Under the pieces are notes generated by a model. The model did not search any database. It worked only from the letters and a program-made list of their open reading frames with translations, and had not been told where the DNA came from. A stretch of 64,000 bases of DNA from Erysipelotrichaceae bacterium (GTDB lineage: Bacteria; Bacillota_I; Bacilli_A; Erysipelotrichales; Erysipelotrichaceae): NCBI GenBank assembly GCA_017428765.1, contig JAFRQF010000026.1:1-64000 (forward strand), in the 5' to 3' direction. Below are positions 1 through 7,113 of this stretch, one piece after another; the first letter of the stretch is position 1, and each line of letters begins with the position of its first letter. The translations under genes were made by a program, and so were the position numbers.

Positions 1-180
1 TGATGACTCGAATATTTAAGAACAATTTGTTCTTGGTTTTAAATGAATTGACGTTTTGTTTAATTGCTTCTTATTTAGTTTTCAAAGATCGAATCGCACT
101 TCCATATCGGTGATCCTTATCGGATCTCCCTTGTGGGGTGCTCATTTATACTATCAGAATGCATAGCTGAAGTCAACAAC
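1..180 (-). promoter_or_regulatory. Probable rRNA operon promoter and 16S leader
   Basis: On the minus strand a strong promoter is visible: -35 TTGACT at 171-176, a 17-bp spacer and -10 TAGTAT at 148-153. The following leader contains the TTTGAAAACTAAATA-type string that precedes 16S rRNA genes in many Firmicutes. No gene lies between it and the window edge, so a 16S gene probably starts just beyond position 1. The rRNA itself is not visible, so this is inference from promoter strength and leader sequence. Confidence 0.6.
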
Positions 181-243
181 TTTTTTCATTTTTTTTAAAT
201 TTTTTTGTTTTGCCGATTCTGCCGTCAACTTCAGCCATTTCTG

Positions 244-783
244 CTATTCTTTTTCGAACACCAGTTCGAAATACTTCATGATGTAATCATTGATATAAGA
301 GAACTGGAACGGTCTTTCTTTCTTCTTTACCATCTCGACCAGTTCGTCCTTCGCGCGGACGCAGATCTGCTTCACTTCCTTGGAATAATTCATCTTCTGG
401 CAATGATATTCAAATTCATTCTCATCCAATACCATATAGGTATCATCCGGAAAGACTTTGACATCCAGATCATAGTCGACATTCTTGATGGCTTCCCCAT
501 CATAGATGGATGGCGTCGCGACATTGCAATAATAGTAGATACCGTTCTTTCTGACCATCGAGATGATGTTGAACCACCTGTCCTTATAGTAGAAACAGAT
601 GGCCGGCTCTCTGGTGAGCCAGCGGCGGTTGTCCGCTTCCACGACCCAGGTGTGATCCGTCACCACGACATAACAGTCTTCAAGTATGTCAACGACCAGT
701 GCCTTGGACCAGGTCCTGTGCACCGCACCGTTATGCTTGAAGGACTGAACGTATACGCTGTCTCCTATCTTCAATTCGCACAT
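244..783 (-). CDS. ntdp: Nucleoside tri-/diphosphatase, DUF402 family
   Basis: This 179-residue protein matches the YgaC/Ntdp branch of DUF402 throughout: QSFKHNGAVHRTW near the N terminus, the TREPAICFYY segment, WFNIISMVRKNGIYYYCN, and the acidic DYDLDVKVFPD metal-binding motif. Family members hydrolyse nucleoside di- and triphosphates with divalent metal in the cytoplasm. It starts 9 bp after the thiT stop codon and lacks an obvious strong ribosome binding site, so it is probably cotranscribed with thiT and may share its TPP control. The length is normal for the family. Confidence 0.88.
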   Translation of the reverse strand: MCELKIGDSVYVQSFKHNGAVHRTWSKALVVDILEDCYVVVTDHTWVVEADNRRWLTREPAICFYYKDRWFNIISMVRKNGIYYYCNVATPSIYDGEAIKNVDYDLDVKVFPDDTYMVLDENEFEYHCQKMNYSKEVKQICVRAKDELVEMVKKKERPFQFSYINDYIMKYFELVFEKE

Positions 784-792
784 GAAGATATC

Positions 793-1296
793 TTACCATA
801 TTTTTTTGAGGCGTTCGCAAAGTAATGGAACGACGATGATCGCACAAAGCGTCGTCGGGATCATATAGCTTGCATTATAGGCAAGCGAAGCCCAGAACGG
901 CGTCTCCCAGACGATCGTTCCGGCAAGTGTCGAGGACAGAAGACGGACCAAAGAAGTGACCAGTATGCCCGAATAGAAATAGGAGAAGTTCGGGAATAAG
1001 GATGCGATGCCATATGCCGAGTAGGCGATCATATAATCCAATAAGAAGCTTGCGATGCCATACCAGGATACCGAACCGATGACTAACTGCAGGAACACGG
1101 AAACGACACCGACCAGTGCGCCTTTCTTCCAGCCTAAATGATAGGAACAGATCAGAAGTGCGATCGGACCGAAGTTCAGCTTGCCGCCATTGGCCATCTT
1201 GAACAGGTTCAGCATATCGGAGACTCTGTCGAATACGACAAACAGAGCGCAATAGATGGCCATCAAAGCCAAAGTTCTGGTTTCAGATTTTTTCAT
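793..1296 (-). CDS. thiT: Thiamine ECF transporter S component ThiT
   Basis: This is a 167-residue membrane protein with about six hydrophobic segments. It has the ThiT pattern of an N-terminal basic helix, a GGKLNFGPIALLICSYHLGWKKG segment, and a central stretch with LLDYMIAYSAYGIASLF. ThiT binds thiamine and works with the shared EcfA/A'/T energy-coupling module, which is not encoded here. The TPP riboswitch directly upstream is strong independent evidence for the substrate. The start at 1296 has a GGAGGTG site 8 nt upstream, lying inside the riboswitch expression-platform hairpin. Confidence 0.9.
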   Translation of the reverse strand: MKKSETRTLALMAIYCALFVVFDRVSDMLNLFKMANGGKLNFGPIALLICSYHLGWKKGALVGVVSVFLQLVIGSVSWYGIASFLLDYMIAYSAYGIASLFPNFSYFYSGILVTSLVRLLSSTLAGTIVWETPFWASLAYNASYMIPTTLCAIIVVPLLCERLKKIW

Positions 1297-1390
1297 AAAA
1301 AAACACCTCCATGAAAAGGTGCCTTCCCTACGCTGGCATTATCCAGATCAGGTTACGGGTATGATCTCAGCCTCTTGGCACCCCACGTAA
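1297..1390 (-). promoter_or_regulatory. TPP riboswitch (THI element) with RBS-sequestering hairpin
   Basis: The minus strand reads GGGGTGCC, then CTGAGA, then ACCCGTAACCTGATCTGGAT, then AATGCCAGCGTAGGGAA, which is the conserved TPP aptamer core. Directly 3' of it, CACCT and AGGTG (plus-strand 1317-1321 and 1304-1308) pair around the loop, and the second arm is the thiT Shine-Dalgarno. A T7 run follows it. TPP binding is therefore expected to stop thiT expression by hiding the RBS and/or by termination. Confidence 0.95.
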
Positions 1391-1410
1391 CTATTATAAA
1401 CCAACATAAG

Positions 1411-2283
1411 TCATTTTGAATTGATATGTTCGATAATTCTTACGACATCATCATAGTGCCAGTACTGATCCAAGGAATACTGACCATAGGCGTTGCCTGT
1501 CATGACAAGATAGGATTTGCCTTTGTCTTTGCATAAAGCGATGATGTTCTGACCGGCTTCCGGCGTATAACCGGTCTTGCCGCCCAGGACCGTGAAATCG
1601 ATGTCCTTCCTTGCCAGGCCGATCGTCGTGTACACCTTCGTGCCGTCATCCATGATATGATCGATCGAATTCAGGATCTGTCTGCCGGTCTCGTTCTTCA
1701 GAAGATCCATCACGACCAGATAGAGATCATCGAGCGTCGTGTAGTGATCATCGTCATGAAGGCCGGTCGTATTGACAAAACATGTATCCTTGGCACCGAG
1801 TTCGCTCATGAGCCGGTTCATCTGTTCCACCAGATCGATACCCTTGGCATTGAAATAGTTTTCCAAAGCGACCGCCGCATCAGCGCCGGAAGGAAGCGTA
1901 AGACCATATAGCAGATCAAGAATCGTATAAGGATAATCTCTTTGTATATAGGCAAGAGAGGCATCTTCATCGATCAGAGCTTCCACCTGATCGTAAGTGA
2001 CGTAAGAATAATCATAAAGATCATCGGTCAGATGAAGCACCGTATCCAGTGTCGCAAGCTTGGTCAGAGATGCCGGATACATGCGCAGATCGCTGTTTTG
2101 CGAATACAGGAAATCCATATCCGACATGTCGATGACCAGATATTCTCTGGAATGCAGTTCCTCATCGAAGGCTTCCGTCTCGTAGTCCATCGCATTGATC
2201 TGTGAAGTGTCCATTTCAAAAGTTCCTGAAGAACAGGAACATAAAAGGAACAGACAGATACATACGGATAAAAGCTTTTTCAT
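1411..2283 (-). CDS. D-alanyl-D-alanine carboxypeptidase-like lipoprotein
   Basis: This 290-residue protein starts with a lipoprotein signal peptide (basic MKK, hydrophobic stretch, lipobox LLCSC). The penicillin-binding domain follows: SLTK catalytic motif (PASLTKLAT) and KTG motif (LGGKTGYT) are both present. The second motif, normally S-x-N in the SGNDAA context, reads SGADAA, so the Asn is replaced by Ala. The family trims D-Ala from peptidoglycan pentapeptides outside the membrane. It lies immediately downstream of recO at the end of the era operon. The Asn change may reduce or alter activity; DacF-like is the safest name. Confidence 0.8.
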   Translation of the reverse strand: MKKLLSVCICLFLLCSCSSGTFEMDTSQINAMDYETEAFDEELHSREYLVIDMSDMDFLYSQNSDLRMYPASLTKLATLDTVLHLTDDLYDYSYVTYDQVEALIDEDASLAYIQRDYPYTILDLLYGLTLPSGADAAVALENYFNAKGIDLVEQMNRLMSELGAKDTCFVNTTGLHDDDHYTTLDDLYLVVMDLLKNETGRQILNSIDHIMDDGTKVYTTIGLARKDIDFTVLGGKTGYTPEAGQNIIALCKDKGKSYLVMTGNAYGQYSLDQYWHYDDVVRIIEHINSK

Positions 2284-2991
2284 TTAATTCAGTTTCTTGT
2301 AAAAGTCATAGGATCTGAGTTTCAGATCGCTGTTGGTCAGATAGAAATCCATCAGCAGCGAAAAATCCTTGAAGGAATATTCAAACTGCTTCAGCACATC
2401 ATAATCCTTGAACTCCCCTTTGATGATCAGACGGAAACGCTTGAGAGTATCCGGACTTTGCGTCTGTTCGCCATTGAGGTGATCGATACAAAGGAATCCG
2501 CCATGGCGGTTGGACAAGGCGACGACCTTTTTGTTTCCGCACAGCGCACAGCCATCCACCACCGGCATGATGCCGAAGCGTTTGACGATATGGGATACAT
2601 ACATCGAGCCCAGCAGATAACGGTTTTCCCTGTTCATGTTGCGGAAAAGAAAGATCAGCGGTTCAAACAGATCGATATCCTTGTTTTTTAATGTCAGTTC
2701 GCAGATCAGATCCTTGAACGACATCATCTGTATATCCTTATCTTCAAAATAGTTTTCCAGCAGCTTATAGCCGTGAATGGAAAAAATGTCCTTCCCATCC
2801 TTGTAGTCGATGATGAATTCATATAAGCACATCGGCAGGAAATGATTCTTGCTGGAAAGCTTCTTGGCTGCCTTGCCGACCAAAGAGATGACCCCGTAGT
2901 CTTTGCTGATGACCTGCATGAGCACATCGGCCTCTTTGTAATCGGATTGATTCAAAACGAAAGCGGTGATCTTATCATTCATCCCTGTCAC
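2284..2991 (-). CDS. recO: DNA repair protein RecO
   Basis: This is a RecO-family protein of about 235 residues: an N-terminal OB-fold (KITAFVLNQSDYKEADVLMQVISKDYG) and a helical C-terminal domain with the zinc-binding-like CALCG ... CIDH pair. RecO loads RecA on SSB-coated DNA within the RecFOR pathway. The first possible start at 2991 is GTG and overlaps era by 17 bp; an ATG at 2982 preceded by AGGTGACAGGG is equally likely and gives 232 residues. Genes era-recO are adjacent in many Firmicutes. Confidence 0.9.
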   Translation of the reverse strand: MTGMNDKITAFVLNQSDYKEADVLMQVISKDYGVISLVGKAAKKLSSKNHFLPMCLYEFIIDYKDGKDIFSIHGYKLLENYFEDKDIQMMSFKDLICELTLKNKDIDLFEPLIFLFRNMNRENRYLLGSMYVSHIVKRFGIMPVVDGCALCGNKKVVALSNRHGGFLCIDHLNGEQTQSPDTLKRFRLIIKGEFKDYDVLKQFEYSFKDFSLLMDFYLTNSDLKLRSYDFYKKLN

Positions 2992-3871
2992 CTGAGAAAT
3001 ATCCCAGATCGAAAAGCTGTTTCTGCGAATTCAGCCAGTCTTCCTCCACTTTGACATACAAAGAAAGGATGATCTTCTTGTGATCGAAAAGCGCAGCGAT
3101 ATCACTGGTTGCCTGATCGTTGATCTTTTTCAGCATCGAACCGTTCCTCCCGATGATGATGCCCTTATGCGTATCTTTGTTGCAGATGATGGTCGCTTCG
3201 ATCTGGACCTTGGAAGTCTTTTCCCTGATCTCTTCGATGCGCACCGCAACAAGATGCGGGATCTCTTCCCTGGTATTCAGAATGATCTTCTCACGGATGA
3301 TCTCCGAGATCCTGAATTCGAGATTCATATTGGTCTTGACGTCTTCCGGATAATACCGGATCGAGTCGCTCAGATATTCTTTGGAAGTCTTCAGAAGCTC
3401 ATCCAGGTTGCTCGAATTGAGTGCCGAGATCGGAATGATCTCCGCGAACTTGTAGTTGCCGCCGGCATAGGCAAGACGCTTGATCAGCTGATCGGAGTTC
3501 AGTTCATCGATCTTGTTGACCAGAAGAAAGATCGGACTGTCGTAGTGTTCGAGTCTTTCAAGGATCTGCTTGTCTTCGTTCTGCAGACCTTTGTTGCCAT
3601 CGACGATGTAATAAATGATATCCGCACCTTCCGCTTGCGATATCGCTTCCTTGTTCATATAGGAACCTAAGGCCGTCTTGGCCTCGTGGATGCCCGGGGT
3701 ATCGATGAAAACGATCTGGCAGTCATCTTCATTGAGGATGCCTAAGATCGCATTGCGGGTCGTCTGCGCTTTTTGCGTCGTTATGGCGATCTTTTCCTTT
3801 AATAAGGCATTGATCAGTGTGGACTTTCCGGCATTCGGACGTCCGAGTATCGCAATAAAACCCGACTTCAT
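2975..3871 (-). CDS. era: GTPase Era
   Basis: This 298-residue GTPase has G1 GRPNAGKS (10-17), G3 DTPG (57-60) and G4 NKID (119-122), followed by a C-terminal KH domain with GRNGSMLKKI near residue 240. Era binds the 3' end of 16S rRNA through the KH domain and acts in 30S maturation. The neighbours are cdd upstream and recO downstream, within the conserved ybeY-dgkA-cdd-era-recO order, which supports the assignment. Length is typical. Confidence 0.97.
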   Translation of the reverse strand: MKSGFIAILGRPNAGKSTLINALLKEKIAITTQKAQTTRNAILGILNEDDCQIVFIDTPGIHEAKTALGSYMNKEAISQAEGADIIYYIVDGNKGLQNEDKQILERLEHYDSPIFLLVNKIDELNSDQLIKRLAYAGGNYKFAEIIPISALNSSNLDELLKTSKEYLSDSIRYYPEDVKTNMNLEFRISEIIREKIILNTREEIPHLVAVRIEEIREKTSKVQIEATIICNKDTHKGIIIGRNGSMLKKINDQATSDIAALFDHKKIILSLYVKVEEDWLNSQKQLFDLGYFSGDRDE

Positions 3872-4270
3872 CTAGTCAAGATCCTCACTGGAAAACTGGA
3901 ACGGCAGAAGCTTGTAGATGTTGGTCTCCATGACCTCTTTGCCGTTGGAAAGGATGATCGGTGTCCCCTGTTCAAGGAGTTCCGAAAGTACCTGACGGCA
4001 GATGCCGCAAGGCGAACCGATCCTTTTGCCGTCGCTGACGATGGCGATCGCCTCGATATCTTCCTTGCGATAGCCTCTGGAATAGGCCGCAAAGATCGCA
4101 CTTCTTTCCCCGCAGTTGGTACCGCCATAGGAGGCATTTTCGATATTTGCCCCATAGAAAGTCGTCCCGTCTTTGCACAAGACACAGGCACCGACATGAT
4201 AATTGGAGTATGGTGCGTAGGCGTTGTCCATCGCCTTGAACGCTTCTTTGATCAATTCTTCATGACTCAT
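3872..4270 (-). CDS. cdd: Cytidine deaminase
   Basis: This tetrameric-type cytidine deaminase of 132 residues hydrolyses cytidine and deoxycytidine to uridine forms in pyrimidine salvage. The zinc site is visible: C53-x-E55 in TNCGERSA and C88-x2-C91 in SPCGICRQ. The start is taken at 4270, where ATG overlaps the dgkA stop (TAATG) with AGGAGG a short distance upstream. An in-frame upstream extension of 13 residues (MCLHPLC...) falls inside dgkA and lacks support. Translation is probably coupled to dgkA. Confidence 0.95.
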   Translation of the reverse strand: MSHEELIKEAFKAMDNAYAPYSNYHVGACVLCKDGTTFYGANIENASYGGTNCGERSAIFAAYSRGYRKEDIEAIAIVSDGKRIGSPCGICRQVLSELLEQGTPIILSNGKEVMETNIYKLLPFQFSSEDLD

Positions 4271-4602
4271 TATAATAACCTCCTGATCACACAAAGGATG
4301 CAGACACACAAAGCTCCCAATGAGCTGACAAGCACCGCCGCCGAAGACAAGTCCTTGATCGTTTTGATCTTGGGATCCTTTTCCATATTGAGATAGTCAC
4401 CGATCCTCTCGATCGCCGTATTCATCACCTCGCAAGAGATCACCGTTGCAATGCAGATGATGAAAGCCAGCCATTCATAATGATCCAGCTTTATGATGAT
4501 GCCGCCGATCACGGCCAGCAGCCCCAGTATACATTGCGTACGTACGGCCTTATGGGCCAAAGCGGTCCTCAGCCCTTCGAAAGAATCCGCGAATTTCTTC
4601 AC
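4270..4602 (-). CDS. dgkA: Diacylglycerol/undecaprenol kinase family protein
   Basis: This small integral membrane kinase has 110 residues and about three transmembrane segments. The signature ISCEVMNTAIERIGDYL corresponds to the E-x-x-N-T-A-I-E motif of DgkA. In Gram-positives this family phosphorylates undecaprenol to supply the lipid carrier for cell wall synthesis. It sits between ybeY and cdd with overlapping or touching ends, the usual Firmicutes order. Which lipid is preferred cannot be read from sequence. Confidence 0.92.
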   Translation of the reverse strand: MKKFADSFEGLRTALAHKAVRTQCILGLLAVIGGIIIKLDHYEWLAFIICIATVISCEVMNTAIERIGDYLNMEKDPKIKTIKDLSSAAVLVSSLGALCVCILCVIRRLL

Positions 4603-5042
4603 TTGAGATCTCCGACGATCTTTCTTTGCAAAGCAAACATCTTTTCTTCATCTTCCTTCGTCATATGATCGTATCCGAGAAGATGAAGCATGCCGTGCAC
4701 GAACAGAAAGACGAACTCCCGTTTGACGGAATGACCGTATTCTTCCGCTTGCGAAAAGACGCGGTTGCGGTTGATGAAGATATCGCCAAGCTCGACTTCA
4801 TCTTCATATTCCACAGCATCCTCATCATCGAGCAGCGCGAAAGAAATGACGTCGGTCACCGCATCTTTCTGCCGGTAATCACGGTTGATCCGTCTGATGG
4901 TGATCGGGCCGACCAGGATCACGGAAAGAACGTAATCGTCTTCCATGCCGAGCACTTCAAGTGTTTTATCATAGTATTCCTGCAGCAAAGGATAGTACTG
5001 TTTCAGATCGTTGTATCTGGTCTTATTAATGATATTCAGCAT
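4599..5042 (-). CDS. ybeY: Endoribonuclease YbeY
   Basis: This 147-residue metalloprotein carries the UPF0054 zinc motif H116-GML-H120-LLGYD-H126. YbeY participates in 16S rRNA 3'-end maturation and ribosome quality control. It is the first gene of the leftward operon; htpG is divergent, so the 95-bp gap between them holds both promoters. Its stop codon region overlaps the dgkA start by 4 bp, suggesting translational coupling. Confidence 0.95.
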   Translation of the reverse strand: MLNIINKTRYNDLKQYYPLLQEYYDKTLEVLGMEDDYVLSVILVGPITIRRINRDYRQKDAVTDVISFALLDDEDAVEYEDEVELGDIFINRNRVFSQAEEYGHSVKREFVFLFVHGMLHLLGYDHMTKEDEEKMFALQRKIVGDLK

Positions 5043-5055
5043 ACCTACATTATAC

Positions 5056-5114
5056 TTGATTTGGACCTTATTTAATGATATATTAAGTTAGCAGTCTATG
5101 ATATAGAGTGCTAA
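5056..5114 (+). promoter_or_regulatory. htpG promoter with CIRCE (HrcA) operator
   Basis: The promoter reads -35 TTGATT (5056-5061), 17 bp, -10 TATATT (5079-5084). At 5088-5114 lies TTAGCAGTC-N9-GAGTGCTAA, which matches the CIRCE consensus TTAGCACTC-N9-GAGTGCTAA at 17 of 18 arm positions. HrcA bound there would cover the transcription start. AAGGAGG precedes the htpG ATG at 5138. Confidence 0.9.
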
Positions 5115-5137
5115 AACCATGCTAAGGAGGTTATACT

Positions 5138-7012
5138 ATGGCAATAAAAGAATTTAAGACCGAATCCAAGCGTCTGCTGGATATGATGGCCAACTCTATT
5201 TATACCAATACCGATATCTTCTTAAGAGAACTGATCTCCAACGCATCGGATGCTCTTGATAAAAGACACATCCTGTCACTTACAGACAATGCGATCAGCT
5301 TCGATGATCCCAAGATCCATATCGACGTAAACAAAGCCGACAGGATCATCACGATCAGCGATAACGGTATCGGCATGGACAGAAAAGAACTCGAAGACAA
5401 TCTCGGAACGATCGCAAGATCCGGTTCCTTCGAATTCAAGAAAGAACTCGATGAGAAACAGGAAGCTGACATCATCGGACAGTTCGGTGTCGGATTCTAT
5501 TCGGCATTCATGGTCGCCGACAAAGTCGAAGTCCGTTCGAAAAAAGTCAAGGAAGACAAGGCATATCTGTGGACTTCCGATATGAACGGCTATGAGATCA
5601 CAGCCTGTGATAAAGAAGAACCGGGCACGACCATCACCTTACATGTCAAAAAGAACACCAAAGAAAAGAAATACGACCAGTACCTGGATACCATGCAGCT
5701 GCGTACCCTGGTCAAGAAATACTCCGACTTCATCCGCTATCCGATCGAGATGATGGTCGAAAGCTACGACTACAAGGAGGATGGCAAATCCGAGAAAGTG
5801 AACAAGCTCGAGACCGTCAATTCCATGCAGCCGATCTGGAAGAAGAACAAGAAAGACATCAAGGAAGAAGATTACGAAAACTTCTACATGCAGGAATACT
5901 ATGACTATTCCAAACCGCTGAAGACCATCCACTACAAAGTGGAAGGAAACACTTCCTATACTGCCCTGCTGTTCATCCCTTCGCAAAGACCGTTCAATTT
6001 TTATACCAACGATTACAAATTGGGCCTGAAACTGTATTCCAGAGGCGTTTTCATCAAAGATGAAGCCAAAGAGATCGTATCCGATTACTTCCGTTTCATC
6101 CGTGGTGTCGTCGACTCCGATGATCTGAGCCTGAACATCTCCAGAGAGATCCTGCAGCAGGACTATCAGATGAACGCTTTGAAAAAATCGGTCGACAAGA
6201 AGATCAAGTCCACCCTGGAAAAGATGCTGGAAAAAGAAAGAGAAGACTACGAAAAATTCTTCGATGCCTTCGGCTCCCAGCTCAAATACGGCTGCTATGA
6301 CGGATTCGGCGCCAACAAAGATGTGCTGATCGACCTGCTGATGTTCAAGTCATCTGCAGAAGATAAATATGTCACATTGAAAGAATATGTCTCCCGTATG
6401 AAGGAAGGACAGAATGAGATCTATTATGCCGCCGGCGAATCGATCGACAAGATCCGTCAGCTGCCGCAGATGGAAAAAGTCCTTGAAAAAGGCTATGAAG
6501 TCCTCTACTTCACCGATTCCGTGGATGAGTTCCTTACTTCCATCATCATGGAATATGACGGCAAACAGTTCAAATCCATCCTGAAAGGTGACCTCGACCT
6601 CGATACCAAGGAAGAAAAGGAAGAACTTGAAAAGAAGAACGAAGAAAGCAAGGACCTGCTTTCCAAGATCAAGGAAGTCCTGAAAGACAAAGTCTCCGAA
6701 GTAAGACTTTCCTCAAGGTTAAAGACCTATCCGGTATGTCTGGTCTCTGACAACAACCTCTCCATCGAAATGGAAAAGATCCTGAAACAGATGAACCAGG
6801 ATGGCGCAAAAGCCAACAAGATCATGGAGATCAATCCGGATCATGAACTGTTCATCGCTCTCAAGAAGCTCTACGAAGAAAACGGAGATATCTCCGAATA
6901 CGCACAGCTGCTTTACGATCAGGCCGCATTGATGGCGGGACTCGAACTGGAAGATCCGGCCGATTATGCTTTGAAAGTATCCAAGCTGATGTTAAAGGCA
7001 TTGAATAAATAA
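5138..7012 (+). CDS. htpG: Molecular chaperone HtpG (Hsp90)
   Basis: This 624-residue Hsp90 homologue has the GHKL ATPase signatures in order: ELISNASDAL with catalytic-site N35, DNGIGM (75-80) and GQFGVGF (114-120), then the middle domain and C-terminal dimerisation domain. It is a cytosolic ATP-dependent chaperone for stress-denatured clients. The gene is monocistronic, with an AAGGAGG site upstream and an intrinsic terminator downstream. A CIRCE operator overlaps its start region, so repression by HrcA is expected. Length is typical. Confidence 0.98.
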   Translation: MAIKEFKTESKRLLDMMANSIYTNTDIFLRELISNASDALDKRHILSLTDNAISFDDPKIHIDVNKADRIITISDNGIGMDRKELEDNLGTIARSGSFEFKKELDEKQEADIIGQFGVGFYSAFMVADKVEVRSKKVKEDKAYLWTSDMNGYEITACDKEEPGTTITLHVKKNTKEKKYDQYLDTMQLRTLVKKYSDFIRYPIEMMVESYDYKEDGKSEKVNKLETVNSMQPIWKKNKKDIKEEDYENFYMQEYYDYSKPLKTIHYKVEGNTSYTALLFIPSQRPFNFYTNDYKLGLKLYSRGVFIKDEAKEIVSDYFRFIRGVVDSDDLSLNISREILQQDYQMNALKKSVDKKIKSTLEKMLEKEREDYEKFFDAFGSQLKYGCYDGFGANKDVLIDLLMFKSSAEDKYVTLKEYVSRMKEGQNEIYYAAGESIDKIRQLPQMEKVLEKGYEVLYFTDSVDEFLTSIIMEYDGKQFKSILKGDLDLDTKEEKEELEKKNEESKDLLSKIKEVLKDKVSEVRLSSRLKTYPVCLVSDNNLSIEMEKILKQMNQDGAKANKIMEINPDHELFIALKKLYEENGDISEYAQLLYDQAALMAGLELEDPADYALKVSKLMLKALNK

Positions 7013-7032
7013 TATTTATTAATAAAGGATAG

Positions 7033-7062
7033 ATACTGCCGCTTGACACGGCAGTATTTTTT
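7033..7062 (+). terminator. Intrinsic terminator after htpG
   Basis: ATACTGCCG and CGGCAGTAT form a 9-bp stem with a 7-nt loop followed by a T6 run, 20 bp after the htpG stop codon. Confidence 0.92.
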
Positions 7063-7090
7063 ATGGTCACAAGCTGTTCTTCAATAAAAA

Positions 7091-7112
7091 AAGGTACCTT
7101 TTCAGGTACCTT
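7091..7112 (-). terminator. Intrinsic terminator after the coiled-coil gene
   Basis: AAGGTACC(T) and (A)GGTACCTT pair around a short loop. On the minus strand the hairpin is followed by T7, immediately beyond the stop codon of the coiled-coil gene. Confidence 0.88.
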
Positions 7113-7113
7113 A

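Noticed and set aside
4268..4309. Upstream start for cdd adding 13 residues
   Set aside because: It lies within dgkA with no RBS, while the internal ATG has AGGAGG and a TAATG overlap.
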